Shown here in pieces: positions 7,621-15,786 of a stretch of DNA of 64,000 nucleotides; the stretch's first letter is position 1, and every line of letters begins with the position of its first letter. This stretch comes from Paucibacter sp. KBW04 (lineage in GTDB: Bacteria > Pseudomonadota > Gammaproteobacteria > Burkholderiales > Burkholderiaceae_C): contig NZ_QAJN01000002.1 in the NCBI RefSeq assembly GCF_003852425.1, positions 290,787-354,786 of the forward strand, in the 5' to 3' direction. The notes beneath the pieces were generated by a model. The model ran no database searches. It was not told the origin of the DNA and was given only the letters and a program-made list of their open reading frames with translations. The position numbers were made by a program, and so were the translations under genes.

Positions 7621-8726
7621 TCACCCGCAGAACCTTAGGCCGACGCTTGCTGGCCGCCGGCTCCGGCCTGGCCTTGCCCGGCATGCTGAGCCTCAGCCAC
7701 CCCGCTCAGGCCGCCGGCAACAACCCGCCCTGGCTGATGCCCGACGAAGCCGCCAAGCACAAGCGCACCTGGATGGCCTTCGGCGCCAGCCGCACGATCT
7801 GGGGCAGCAGCCTGCTGCCCAAGGTGCGAGCCAATCTGGGCCTGATCGCCAGCACCATCGCCGAGTTCGAGCCCGTCACCCTGCTGGCGCGCCCGAACGA
7901 ACTCGGCCTGGCGCGCCAGTACTGCGGCAGCGAGGTGCAATTGCTCTCAGCCGCCCTGGACGACATCTGGATGCGCGATAGCGGCTGCGTCTTCGTCAAG
8001 AACCCGCAAGGGCAAGCGGCTGGCCTGGACTTCGGCTTCAACGGCTGGGGCGGCAAGCAGGCCTGCGCCCAGGACAAGAAAGTCGCCGCCCTGAGCTCGG
8101 CGGCTGCCGGTGCCCTGGCCATCAAGGCCGGCATCATCATGGAAGGCGGCGCCATCGAAGTCGACGGCCAGGGCACGGCCATCCTGACCGAGAGCTGCAT
8201 CCTCAACAGCAACCGCAACCCCGGCATGAGCAAGGCCACGGCCGAGGCCAAGCTGATGCCTTTGCTGGGCTTGAAGAAGATCATCTGGTTGCCGGGCATC
8301 AAGGGCCGCGACATCACCGACGCCCACACCGACTTCTACGCCCGCTTCGTCAGGCCCGGCGTGGTGGTGGCGCACTACGACAGCGACCCCTACTCCTACG
8401 ACAACGCGGTCACCAAAAAACATCTCAACCTGCTGCGTGCGGCCCAGGACGCCCAAGGCCGGGTGCTGGATGTGATTCAGCTGACGGCCCCCACCCAGAC
8501 TCGTGCGGGCCGTAACAATCCGGACTTCGCCGCGGGCTACGTCAACTTCTATCTGGTCAACGGCGGCCTGATCCTGCCCGAGTTCGGCGACGCCCGCGCG
8601 GACGCCATCGCCCGCAGCACCTTGCAAGACCTGCTGCCCCAGCATGAGATCGTGCAACTCAATATCGATGCGATCGCGGCCGGCGGCGGCGGCATCCATT
8701 GCGTCACCCAACAGGAGCCCGCATGA
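7617..8726 (+). CDS. Exported agmatine-deiminase-family protein (copy 1, Tat-type signal)
   Basis: 369 residues. The N-terminus has a twin-arginine-type signal (TRRTLGRRLL, then a hydrophobic stretch, likely cut after AQA at residue 32), so the enzyme should act in the periplasm. The deiminase core is intact: DDIWMRDSG, MEGGAIEVDGQGTA, ESCILNSNRNPGMS, AHTDFYARF (His and Asp kept) and Cys362 in GGGGIHCVTQQ. Identity to cytosolic AguA is visible in every motif, but the sequence is clearly closer to the two exported copies at 12300 and 13505. It is coupled by ATGA overlaps to aguB before and the PotF-like gene after. The substrate may be agmatine or another guanidino compound; peptidyl-arginine deimination is a less likely alternative. 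Confidence 0.85.
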   Translation: MITRRTLGRRLLAAGSGLALPGMLSLSHPAQAAGNNPPWLMPDEAAKHKRTWMAFGASRTIWGSSLLPKVRANLGLIASTIAEFEPVTLLARPNELGLARQYCGSEVQLLSAALDDIWMRDSGCVFVKNPQGQAAGLDFGFNGWGGKQACAQDKKVAALSSAAAGALAIKAGIIMEGGAIEVDGQGTAILTESCILNSNRNPGMSKATAEAKLMPLLGLKKIIWLPGIKGRDITDAHTDFYARFVRPGVVVAHYDSDPYSYDNAVTKKHLNLLRAAQDAQGRVLDVIQLTAPTQTRAGRNNPDFAAGYVNFYLVNGGLILPEFGDARADAIARSTLQDLLPQHEIVQLNIDAIAAGGGGIHCVTQQEPA

Positions 8727-9823
8727 AGTTGATCACCTCCCTATTGGCCCTGGCCTGCCTGGCCCTGCCCTTGCAAGGCCGGGCACAGCCCGAAGAGAAG
8801 TTCCTGAATTTCTACAACTGGTCCAGCTATATCGCCGACGACACGATTGCCAACTTCGAAAAAGAGACCGGCATCCGGGTGCGCTATGACACCTTCGACA
8901 GCAGCGAGATCCTGCACACCAAGCTGGTCGCGGGTCGCACCGGCTATGACCTCGTCATGTCCTCCACCGGCTGGGCTCGCATGCAAGCCGATGGCGGCCT
9001 GCTGCAGCCGCTCAACAAAGCCTTGCTGCCGAATCTGAAGAATATGGACCCGGTGATTCAGGCCCAGGTTCTCAAGCTCGACCCCGGCAATCAATACATG
9101 GTGACCTGGTTGTGGGGTTACACGACGGTGGGCATCAATGTGGACAAGGTGCGCGCCGCCCTGGGCAACACCCCCATGCCGGAGAACGCCTGGGACTTGC
9201 TCTTCAAGCCCGAGTATGTTTCCAAGCTCAAGTCCTGCGGCGTGTCCTACCTTGACTCCTCATCGGAAGTTTTGCCCGCCGTGCTGCACTATCTGGGCCG
9301 CCCCTTGAGCAGCAGCAACCCGGCCGACTACCAGGCCGCCAATGCCCTGCTCAAATCGGTGCGCCCCTATGTGACGCTGTTCAGCTCGGCCGGCTTCATC
9401 GACGACATGATCTCCGGCAGCCTGTGCGTGGCCATGGGCTGGTCGGGCGACTTGAACAACGCACGCCAGCGCGCCATCGAGAGCAAATCGGGCCAGCGCA
9501 TCGAAGCCCTGCTGCCCAAAACCGGCGGCATCATGTACTTCGACACCCTGGTCATTCCTGCCGACGCACCGCATGTGGCCAACGCGCATGCCTTCATGAA
9601 CTACATCCTGCGTCCCGAAGTGCATGCCAGCCTGACCAACAAGCTGTTCTACGCCAACCCCAACAAGGAGGCACGGCGCTTCGTCCGGCCCGAGATCGCC
9701 AGCAATCCTTCCGTCTACCCCAGCGAAGCGGAGATCCAACGCATGGGCGTACAGGGTGCAGTCAACAACGATATGCGGCGCCTGATGGCCCGCAGCTTCA
9801 CCGCCTTCAAGTCAGGCTACTAA
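8723..9823 (+). CDS. Polyamine-type ABC substrate-binding protein (PotF/PotD family)
   Basis: 366 residues with a Sec signal peptide (LLALACLALPLQGRA, cut before QPEEK). The mature start FLNFYNWSSYIADDTI followed by ETGIRVRYDTFDSSE is the hallmark of PotD/PotF periplasmic binding proteins for putrescine and spermidine. GYDLVMSSTGW, DPGNQYMVTWLWG and YVTLFSSAGFIDDMISG also fit. The ATG overlaps the stop of the exported deiminase by 4 bases. No matching PotGHI permease or ATPase lies in the window, so it must share a transporter encoded elsewhere or act as a sensor/scavenger. From context its ligand could be N-carbamoylputrescine, putrescine or agmatine (inference). Confidence 0.87.
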   Translation: MKLITSLLALACLALPLQGRAQPEEKFLNFYNWSSYIADDTIANFEKETGIRVRYDTFDSSEILHTKLVAGRTGYDLVMSSTGWARMQADGGLLQPLNKALLPNLKNMDPVIQAQVLKLDPGNQYMVTWLWGYTTVGINVDKVRAALGNTPMPENAWDLLFKPEYVSKLKSCGVSYLDSSSEVLPAVLHYLGRPLSSSNPADYQAANALLKSVRPYVTLFSSAGFIDDMISGSLCVAMGWSGDLNNARQRAIESKSGQRIEALLPKTGGIMYFDTLVIPADAPHVANAHAFMNYILRPEVHASLTNKLFYANPNKEARRFVRPEIASNPSVYPSEAEIQRMGVQGAVNNDMRRLMARSFTAFKSGY

Positions 9824-9892
9824 CCCCGGCCCACACCAGGCAATCGCTGCAGCGCGGCGGGGTCAGGTCTTGCCTAAAAAATGGAGAATCGC

Positions 9893-11302
9893 ATGCAACC
9901 CAATGCATTGAACGCACTGGCCATAGCGCTCAGCCTGGCGATCCCGGGCTACTCCCTCGCAGAACCGGCACAAGTCCTACCGAATGAGCTTCAGCAAGAA
10001 CTGCGCCGTATGCAAGCCAGCATGGCCCAGTTGCAGGCCCGCATGCAGGAGCTGGAGGCGCAGCTGAAGACGGCCGCACCGAGTGCGGCGCAATGGGGCA
10101 TGACGCCCGAACAGGCGCGCCAGCTCGGGCGCATCACCGTCAAGACCGAGGCGCTGGAGGAGTGGAACGAAAGCCTGGGCTACAAAGGCCTGAAGATCAG
10201 CGGCATGATGGATCCGGTCTACCTCTACAGCAGTGGGCAGAACCGAGCCGGTTTTCAGTTTCTCAATGCCGGCGATGGGGGCGAGTACGCCATCGACAAC
10301 GGCTCCTTCGGCATGGCCATGCTGGACTTTCAGAAAGAGTTAGACGGCGGCAGCCGCTGGCGCCTGACGCTGGCACCCAACCGCGGCGGCGGCGGCATCG
10401 CCATTGATGGCAAGTCCATCATCCACGAGGCCAGTGTCTCCCTGCCGCTAGGTGACTTACAGACGCGGCTGATCGCCGGCCAGATTCCCGATTGGTCGGG
10501 TCACGAACCCATGCAGGCCACGCTCAACAAGTTCATCACCCACAATTTGTTGTTCGACTTCACCATCCCTGCGGTCTACACCGGCGCCGGCCTGGAGCTG
10601 GCGCGAGGCAAATGGCTGATCAAAGGCCTGCTGGCCAATGTGAACAGCTCCAAGCGCCAGGCGGGCGAGAAGACGCCGGCCCTGGTCTACCGCATTGATT
10701 ACGCCAAGGGTGAATTCAGCGGCTTTGGCCTGGCCGGCCTGCACGGCCGCCTGCCCAATTACCGTGCCAGCGACCCGAGCGGCAACCCGATCAGCGGCCA
10801 GGCCTACGACAGCCGTGACAGCTGGGCCCATACCCTGGAGATCGATGGCTACTTCATCCGTGGCGACTGGACCTTGAGCGGCCAGCTCGGCGGCGGCATG
10901 CAAAAACGCGCGGCCATCAGCGCCGACCCGCTCAGCGGCGAACTGCGCGACAGCCGCTGGTGGGGTATCTCGACCCTGGCCGCCTACAAACTGAGTCCCA
11001 AATTGGAAGCGCTGTTGCGTGCTGACTATCTCAACAACAGCCGTCACGGTGGTGGCGCCCTGGGCTACAGCTTTGCCGACGGACGCAATGGCTTGGGCCC
11101 GGCTCCCGGCGGTGACCCCGAGCGCGGCGCCGATCGCTATGCCCTGGCCCTGGGCCTGCGCTACGCCTGGGACGCCAACACCTTGTTCAAACTGGAATAC
11201 CGCCTCGACCGCGCCAGCCTGCCGGTCTTTCTGGACCTGAGCGATGGCCAGTACCGGCGCAGCAATCAAATCTTTGGCAGTTCCCTGGTGTTGAGTTTTT
11301 AA
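9893..11302 (+). CDS. Outer membrane beta-barrel protein, DUF3138-like
   Basis: 469 residues from the ATG at 9893, preferred over the ATG at 9881 because GGAG at 9883-9886 gives correct spacing and a signal peptide follows directly (ALAIALSLAIPGYSLA). After the signal comes a short coiled coil (LQQELRRMQASMAQLQARM). The rest is alternating polar/hydrophobic strands ending in SSLVLSF, with the terminal Phe of outer membrane barrels. Layout and style fit Burkholderiales DUF3138/porin-like proteins; this naming is tentative. It lies 69 bp after the PotF-like gene on the same strand and could be the outer membrane entry route for the compound the locus handles. Its stop overlaps the convergent LysR gene by 4 bp. 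Confidence 0.75.
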   Translation: MQPNALNALAIALSLAIPGYSLAEPAQVLPNELQQELRRMQASMAQLQARMQELEAQLKTAAPSAAQWGMTPEQARQLGRITVKTEALEEWNESLGYKGLKISGMMDPVYLYSSGQNRAGFQFLNAGDGGEYAIDNGSFGMAMLDFQKELDGGSRWRLTLAPNRGGGGIAIDGKSIIHEASVSLPLGDLQTRLIAGQIPDWSGHEPMQATLNKFITHNLLFDFTIPAVYTGAGLELARGKWLIKGLLANVNSSKRQAGEKTPALVYRIDYAKGEFSGFGLAGLHGRLPNYRASDPSGNPISGQAYDSRDSWAHTLEIDGYFIRGDWTLSGQLGGGMQKRAAISADPLSGELRDSRWWGISTLAAYKLSPKLEALLRADYLNNSRHGGGALGYSFADGRNGLGPAPGGDPERGADRYALALGLRYAWDANTLFKLEYRLDRASLPVFLDLSDGQYRRSNQIFGSSLVLSF

Positions 11303-12189
11303 TCATCCTGCCCTTGAGCCACCAACCAGTCGAACATTTGCTCGACAAAGGGCGAGCGGGCCTCTCCCGCCACCCTGGCCAGCCACCAGGTATTGCCAGG
11401 CAAACGGGGGTAGGCGGCCAAGACCTGCAAGCTGCCAGCGCGCAGGCCGCCGTCGGCCAACAAGCGCGACATGCAAGCAATGCCTTGGCCCAGCAGCACC
11501 CCGTCCAGCAAAAGGCGGCGGTCGTCGTAGATGGCCCGCTTGCGCAGGCCGGACAGCTGCTCCCGGAAAATAGCGGCCGTGGGCTCGCTGGTGAGATCCT
11601 CCTCCAGGCACAAAAGCTCGGTGTGCTGGGCATGGGCTTGCAGGGGCAAGGCGTCCAGGCACTGCGCCAGATCGGCGCGCGCCACCATCACCCATTCGTC
11701 CTTCAACAGCGGCAGCTGGGCCAGATTGGATTGCTGCACCGGCCGGTCGCTGATGACGATGTCCACATCGATCTCATCGACATAACGCGCACTTTCATCG
11801 CTAGACAAAACCGGGCACAGGCCGGGTACGGCCGCCAGCAACTGGCTCAGACGCGGCTGCAACCAGCCCTGCAACAACAGGGCCGGCGCGACCATGGCCA
11901 CCAGGCCGGGGTCCAGATAGGTGGAGATACGCCCTAGGCCGCTGCGCAAGGTATTGACGGAACGCTGCACGCTGCGCTGCAAAACCTCGCCCGCCACCGT
12001 CAACTCCACGCCACGGCCCACACGCCGGAACAGGGGTTGACCGACCTGCTCCTCCAACTGCTGAATCTGGTGACTGATGGCCGATTGCGAGAGGCACAAC
12101 TCGTCCGCGGCGCGGGAGAAGTTGCCGTGCCGCGCGGCGGCCTCAAATCCCATCAAAAGCTTGAGAGAAGGGATTCTTTGGGCTGACAT
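11299..12189 (-). CDS. LysR-family transcriptional regulator (GcvA-like)
   Basis: 296 residues from the ATG at 12189; the longer frame to 12273 adds no family sequence. The helix-turn-helix (FEAAARHGNFSRAADELCLSQSAISHQIQQLE) is standard LysR, and the GcvA-type opening IPSLKLLMGFEAAARHG is clear. The effector domain continues to WWLARVAGEARSPFVEQMFDWL. It is divergent from the exported lipoprotein-type deiminase at 12300 with 110 bp between the starts, so it most likely controls 12300-14614 and possibly the operon behind it. Its stop overlaps the outer-membrane gene tail to tail. The effector is unknown; a guanidino or polyamine compound is the natural guess. Confidence 0.85.
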   Translation of the reverse strand: MSAQRIPSLKLLMGFEAAARHGNFSRAADELCLSQSAISHQIQQLEEQVGQPLFRRVGRGVELTVAGEVLQRSVQRSVNTLRSGLGRISTYLDPGLVAMVAPALLLQGWLQPRLSQLLAAVPGLCPVLSSDESARYVDEIDVDIVISDRPVQQSNLAQLPLLKDEWVMVARADLAQCLDALPLQAHAQHTELLCLEEDLTSEPTAAIFREQLSGLRKRAIYDDRRLLLDGVLLGQGIACMSRLLADGGLRAGSLQVLAAYPRLPGNTWWLARVAGEARSPFVEQMFDWLVAQGQDD

Positions 12190-12299
12190 ATGAGAAGACT
12201 TGATTAATTGTCGGAAGAAATCGCAATTTTCATAAAGACTCCGGCTGCCCACAATACGGGCAATCCCATCCACCCCTCGCTCGCCAGACCCCGCCCCCG

Positions 12300-13451
12300 A
12301 TGATTCGCAGCCGCCGCCTCTTCCTCAAGTCCCCTGCTCTCATGGCCTCCGGCCTGTGCCTGCCCTCACTGCCCTTTTTGCTCGGCGCTTGCGGGGGCGG
12401 CTCGGCATCGAATGACACCAGCACTCCGCCCACCCCGCCGACTACCGAGCCCGCTTGGCACATGCCCGAAGAAGGCGGTGCGCATCGCGCAACCTGGATG
12501 GCGTTTGCCGCCTCCGCTTCGATCTGGGGGAGCGAGCGCGGTGCCGTGCATGCAGCCCTGGCGCGTATTGCGGACGCCATCGTTCAGGTCGAGCCGGTGA
12601 AGATGCTGGTGCCCACGCAAGACCTCGCGCTGGCCAGCAGCCTGCTGGACCCACGCATCCAACTGATCCCGCAAGACTGTGACGATCTGTGGCTGCGCGA
12701 CAGTGGCGCCCTCTTCGTCAAAGACGCCCAAGGACAGTCGGGCGCCTGCGACTTCCACTTCAATGGCTGGGGCCAAAAACAAACGCACGCCAAGGACGCC
12801 TTGCTGGCCGCAGCCATGGCGCGCCACACCCAAGCGAAGCTCTTGAGCGCCGGGCTGGTGCTCGAAGGCGGTGCCATCGAGCATGACGGCCAGGGCACGG
12901 CCATCATCACCGAGAGCTGTGTGCTCAACCCCAATCGCAATCCCGGCCTGAGCAAGGCCGCCTGCGAGGCGGAGCTGCTACGCCTTTTGGGCTTGCGCAA
13001 AATCATCTGGTTGCCAGGCATCGCCGGACGCGATATCACCGATGGCCACACAGACTTCTACGCTCGCTTTGCCGGCCCGGGTGTGGTGCTGGCCAATCTG
13101 GAAACAGATCCCAGTTCCTACGACTATGCGCTAACCCGCAAACATCTGGACATCTTGAACGCGGCCACCGACGCCGAGGGCCGCCGCCTGCAGGTCCTGC
13201 CGCTGGAGCCCCCAAGCCAAATCCGCGCACCCTATGCCCAGCGCCGCGATTTCGCAGCCGGCTATGTCAATTTCTACCTGACCCAGGCCTGCGTCTTCAT
13301 GCCCGAGTTTGGCGACGCGGCGGCCGACGCAAAAGCCCGGCAGCGACTGGCCGAGGCTTTCCCTAGCCGTCAGGTGGTGCAAATCTATATCGACGCCATC
13401 GCGGCCGGTGGCGGGGGTATCCATTGCACAACACAGCAAGAACCCGCCTGA
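12300..13451 (+). CDS. Exported agmatine-deiminase-family lipoprotein (copy 2)
   Basis: 383 residues. The N-terminus carries an exact twin-arginine motif (SRRLFLK, residues 4-10), then a hydrophobic stretch and a lipobox LGAC with Cys31, followed by a Gly/Ser/Thr/Pro-rich linker. It should therefore be folded in the cytosol, exported by Tat and lipid-anchored. The deiminase core is complete: CDDLWLRDSGALF, LEGGAIEHDGQGTA, ESCVLNPNRNPGLS, GHTDFYARF and Cys376 in GGGGIHCTTQQ. It is divergent from the LysR gene and lies 53 bp before the third exported copy. A Tat lipoprotein deiminase beside two soluble-type exported copies suggests different locations or substrates rather than simple redundancy. 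Confidence 0.86.
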   Translation: MIRSRRLFLKSPALMASGLCLPSLPFLLGACGGGSASNDTSTPPTPPTTEPAWHMPEEGGAHRATWMAFAASASIWGSERGAVHAALARIADAIVQVEPVKMLVPTQDLALASSLLDPRIQLIPQDCDDLWLRDSGALFVKDAQGQSGACDFHFNGWGQKQTHAKDALLAAAMARHTQAKLLSAGLVLEGGAIEHDGQGTAIITESCVLNPNRNPGLSKAACEAELLRLLGLRKIIWLPGIAGRDITDGHTDFYARFAGPGVVLANLETDPSSYDYALTRKHLDILNAATDAEGRRLQVLPLEPPSQIRAPYAQRRDFAAGYVNFYLTQACVFMPEFGDAAADAKARQRLAEAFPSRQVVQIYIDAIAAGGGGIHCTTQQEPA

Positions 13452-13504
13452 GGCCTCCCCGGCCAGTCGACCTACAGTCCAAACAAGCCAATCACGGAGC
13501 TTTA

Positions 13505-14614
13505 ATGATGCAAACACGCCGCAATCTTTTGAACCTGGGTCTGGCAAGCGGTCTCGGTCTGCTGGGCCTGCCGCCCCAAGCCCTGGCCGCGACCGGGCAG
13601 ACAGGGCAAGGCAGCTGGCACATGCCCGACGAAGCCGAGCCGCACCGGGCGACCTGGATGTCCTTTGGCCCGCGCGAGGAGATTTGGGGCGAGCGCTTGC
13701 TGGAGGCGGTGCGGCTCAACCTGGGCAGCATCGCCCGCTCGATAGCGGCTTATGAACCCGTGCATATGCTGGTGCGCGAAGAAGACCAGGACCTGGCTTA
13801 CGAGACCTGCGGCCCCAAGGTGCAGCTGCATGTGCGCGAGGTTGATGATTTGTGGATGCGCGACAGCGGCCCGGTTTTTGTGCGCAACGCTCAGGGCCAG
13901 CGCGCCGCTGTGGACTTCAATTTCAATGGCTGGGGCAAGAAGCAGGCGCATGCACACGACGCCCAGGTGGCCCGCTTCGTCGCCCAGCAAAGCGGCGTGC
14001 CTAGGCTCGCCACCCGCCTGGTACAGGAGGGCGGCGGCATCGAGGTCGATGGCCAGGGCACGGCCATCATCACCGAGAGCTGTGTGCTCAACCCCAACCG
14101 CAACCCCGGCGTCGGCAAGGCGGCCTGCGAGACCGAGTTGAAGCGCCTGCTGGGCATCGAGAAAGTGATCTGGCTGCCGGGCATTGCCGGGCGCGACATC
14201 ACCGACGGCCATACCGACTTCTACGCCCGCTTCAGCAGCCCTGGCGTGGTGGTGGCCGGCTTCGACGCCGACCCCGAGTCCTACGACCATGCGGTGACGC
14301 AAAAGCACTTGCAGATCCTGCGCGCCGCCACCGATGCGCGCGGGCGCAAGCTCAAGGTCATGGTGCTGGCCGGGCCGGCTGATGTACGCAAGGCCTTCAA
14401 GAGCGACAGCTTTGCCGCCGGCTACATCAACTTTTATGTCTGCAACGGCGCCGTCATTGCCCCCGAATTTGGTGACAAGCGCGGCGATGCCAATTGCCGC
14501 AGCCTCTTGCAGGAGCTGTTCCCCAAGCGCGACATCGTGCAGCTCAATATCGATGCGGTGGCGGCCGGCGGTGGCGGCATCCACTGCACCACGCAGCAAG
14601 AACCGGCCGCCTAA
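13505..14614 (+). CDS. Exported agmatine-deiminase-family protein (copy 3)
   Basis: 369 residues. GGAG at 13496-13499 serves the ATG at 13505 or the next codon ATG at 13508. The signal is Tat-like (TRRNLLNLGLASG, probable cut after ALA near residue 28). Core motifs are complete: VDDLWMRDSGPVF (the canonical WMRDSGP form), QEGGGIEVDGQGTA, ESCVLNPNRNPGVG, GHTDFYARF and Cys361 in GGGGIHCTTQQ. It is most similar to copies 1 and 2, which points to tandem duplication. It follows copy 2 by 53 bp, and its stop overlaps the convergent dehydrogenase gene by 4 bases. Deimination of agmatine or a related guanidino compound in the periplasm is the likely role. Confidence 0.86.
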   Translation: MMQTRRNLLNLGLASGLGLLGLPPQALAATGQTGQGSWHMPDEAEPHRATWMSFGPREEIWGERLLEAVRLNLGSIARSIAAYEPVHMLVREEDQDLAYETCGPKVQLHVREVDDLWMRDSGPVFVRNAQGQRAAVDFNFNGWGKKQAHAHDAQVARFVAQQSGVPRLATRLVQEGGGIEVDGQGTAIITESCVLNPNRNPGVGKAACETELKRLLGIEKVIWLPGIAGRDITDGHTDFYARFSSPGVVVAGFDADPESYDHAVTQKHLQILRAATDARGRKLKVMVLAGPADVRKAFKSDSFAAGYINFYVCNGAVIAPEFGDKRGDANCRSLLQELFPKRDIVQLNIDAVAAGGGGIHCTTQQEPAA

Positions 14615-15648
14615 ACCGGCACCGGGTTGGGCAAGACCTGAGCCTCAAAGAAGGCGGACAGATTGGTCATCAAGCAAGCCAGCTGAGCGCGCTGGGCCTC
14701 GGGCGAGCGGCCGGAGATATGTGGGGTCAGCAGCACCTGATCCAGCGCCGCCAGCTCGGGCGGCACCAGCGGCTCATCCTCCAACACATCCAGGCCGGCG
14801 CCGGCGATCTCCCCGGCTTGCAGGGCCGCGATCAAGTCGGCCGTGCGGACCACACTGCCGCGCGCGATATTGATCAGATAGCCCTGCGGCCCCAGGCGGC
14901 GCAAGACCTCGCGTGTGACCATGTGATGGGTGGCCGGGCCACCGGGGCAGGCCAGCACCAGATAGTCCGAGGCCTCGGCCAGAGCGAGCAGATCGGCATG
15001 GAAGCGGTAGGGCAGATCGGGCTTGGCCAGACGGCTGTGATAGGCCACGCTCATATCAAAACCCAGGGCGCGGCGCGCAATCTGCTGACCGATATTGCCC
15101 ATGCCCACCAGGCCCAGGCGGCGGCCGTTGAGCGTGGGCCGCTCGGCCCGGCTGCTGAGCCAGGCCCCGGCCTTGACGGCACGATCCAGGCCAACGATGC
15201 CGCGCGCCAGGCCCAGCATCAAGGCCAGGGCGTGATCCGCCACCGTGGCGTTATTGATGCCCGGCGCATGCGTTACCGCCACACCCAGCTCGCGCGCCGC
15301 CGCCACATCGATGGCCTCATAACCCGCACCAAAAGCACACACAATGCCCAGCCCATTCCCTTGCCGATGAGCTTGGCCCGCACCCAGCGCCAGCATCTGC
15401 GCGCGGCTCAAGCCCCGCGTGCCATTGCTGAGCACGGCCTGCACGCCCTGGCCGCGCGCGCGCAAATCCGCCAGCAGTGATTGCAGATCGGCATCAAATC
15501 CGCCCGGTGCAGAGATCAGCTGGTAGCGCTGGGCCAAGCGCTGTTCGAACTCAGCTTGCAAAGGGATCAGGATCAATAGCGTCGGCTTGGCCGAGCTGGG
15601 GGCGGGCAAGCCAGCGATAGAAGCGGGGTTGGCAAGAGCGGGCATCAA
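14611..15648 (-). CDS. D-2-hydroxyacid dehydrogenase (NAD-dependent)
   Basis: 345 residues, a normal length for the family. Seen are VCAFGAGYEAIDVAAARE, the Rossmann motif GLVGMGNIGQQIARRA, the signature NIARGSVVRT with catalytic Arg, the acid EDEPLVPPEL and the catalytic His in LLTPHISGRSPEA. Such enzymes reduce 2-oxo acids to D-2-hydroxy acids (hydroxypyruvate/glyoxylate reductase types). The first ~20 residues are low-complexity and the start could be slightly downstream. The gene is divergent from the FAH operon, and the paired TGTATACA-like operator lies 61-88 bp before its start, so it may be co-regulated with that operon. The substrate is not determined. Confidence 0.88.
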   Translation of the reverse strand: MMPALANPASIAGLPAPSSAKPTLLILIPLQAEFEQRLAQRYQLISAPGGFDADLQSLLADLRARGQGVQAVLSNGTRGLSRAQMLALGAGQAHRQGNGLGIVCAFGAGYEAIDVAAARELGVAVTHAPGINNATVADHALALMLGLARGIVGLDRAVKAGAWLSSRAERPTLNGRRLGLVGMGNIGQQIARRALGFDMSVAYHSRLAKPDLPYRFHADLLALAEASDYLVLACPGGPATHHMVTREVLRRLGPQGYLINIARGSVVRTADLIAALQAGEIAGAGLDVLEDEPLVPPELAALDQVLLTPHISGRSPEAQRAQLACLMTNLSAFFEAQVLPNPVPV

Positions 15649-15708
15649 AACTCCGGTCGTGTTGCGGGGCGATAGGCATGCCGGTAAATACCCTTGATCG
15701 CATTGTTA

Positions 15709-15736
15709 TGTATACACGGCAGTGTTATTGTATTCA
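15709..15736. promoter_or_regulatory. Second paired GntR/FCD operator
   Basis: TGTATACA (15709-15716) and TGTATTCA (15729-15736) have centres exactly 20 bp apart, the same spacing as at 4834-4862. The pair lies 51-78 bp before the TTG start of the FAH gene, between it and the divergent dehydrogenase. Confidence 0.6.
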
Positions 15737-15786
15737 CATGCCGCAGCAAATGCGGTGCCGGAATCGCTCATCAAGGAGTCAAGACT

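Noticed and set aside
15694-15786. ATG at 15694 as start of the FAH gene
   Set aside because: It would add 31 non-family residues, contain the operator pair, and lacks a ribosome site; the TTG at 15787 has AAGGAG at good spacing.
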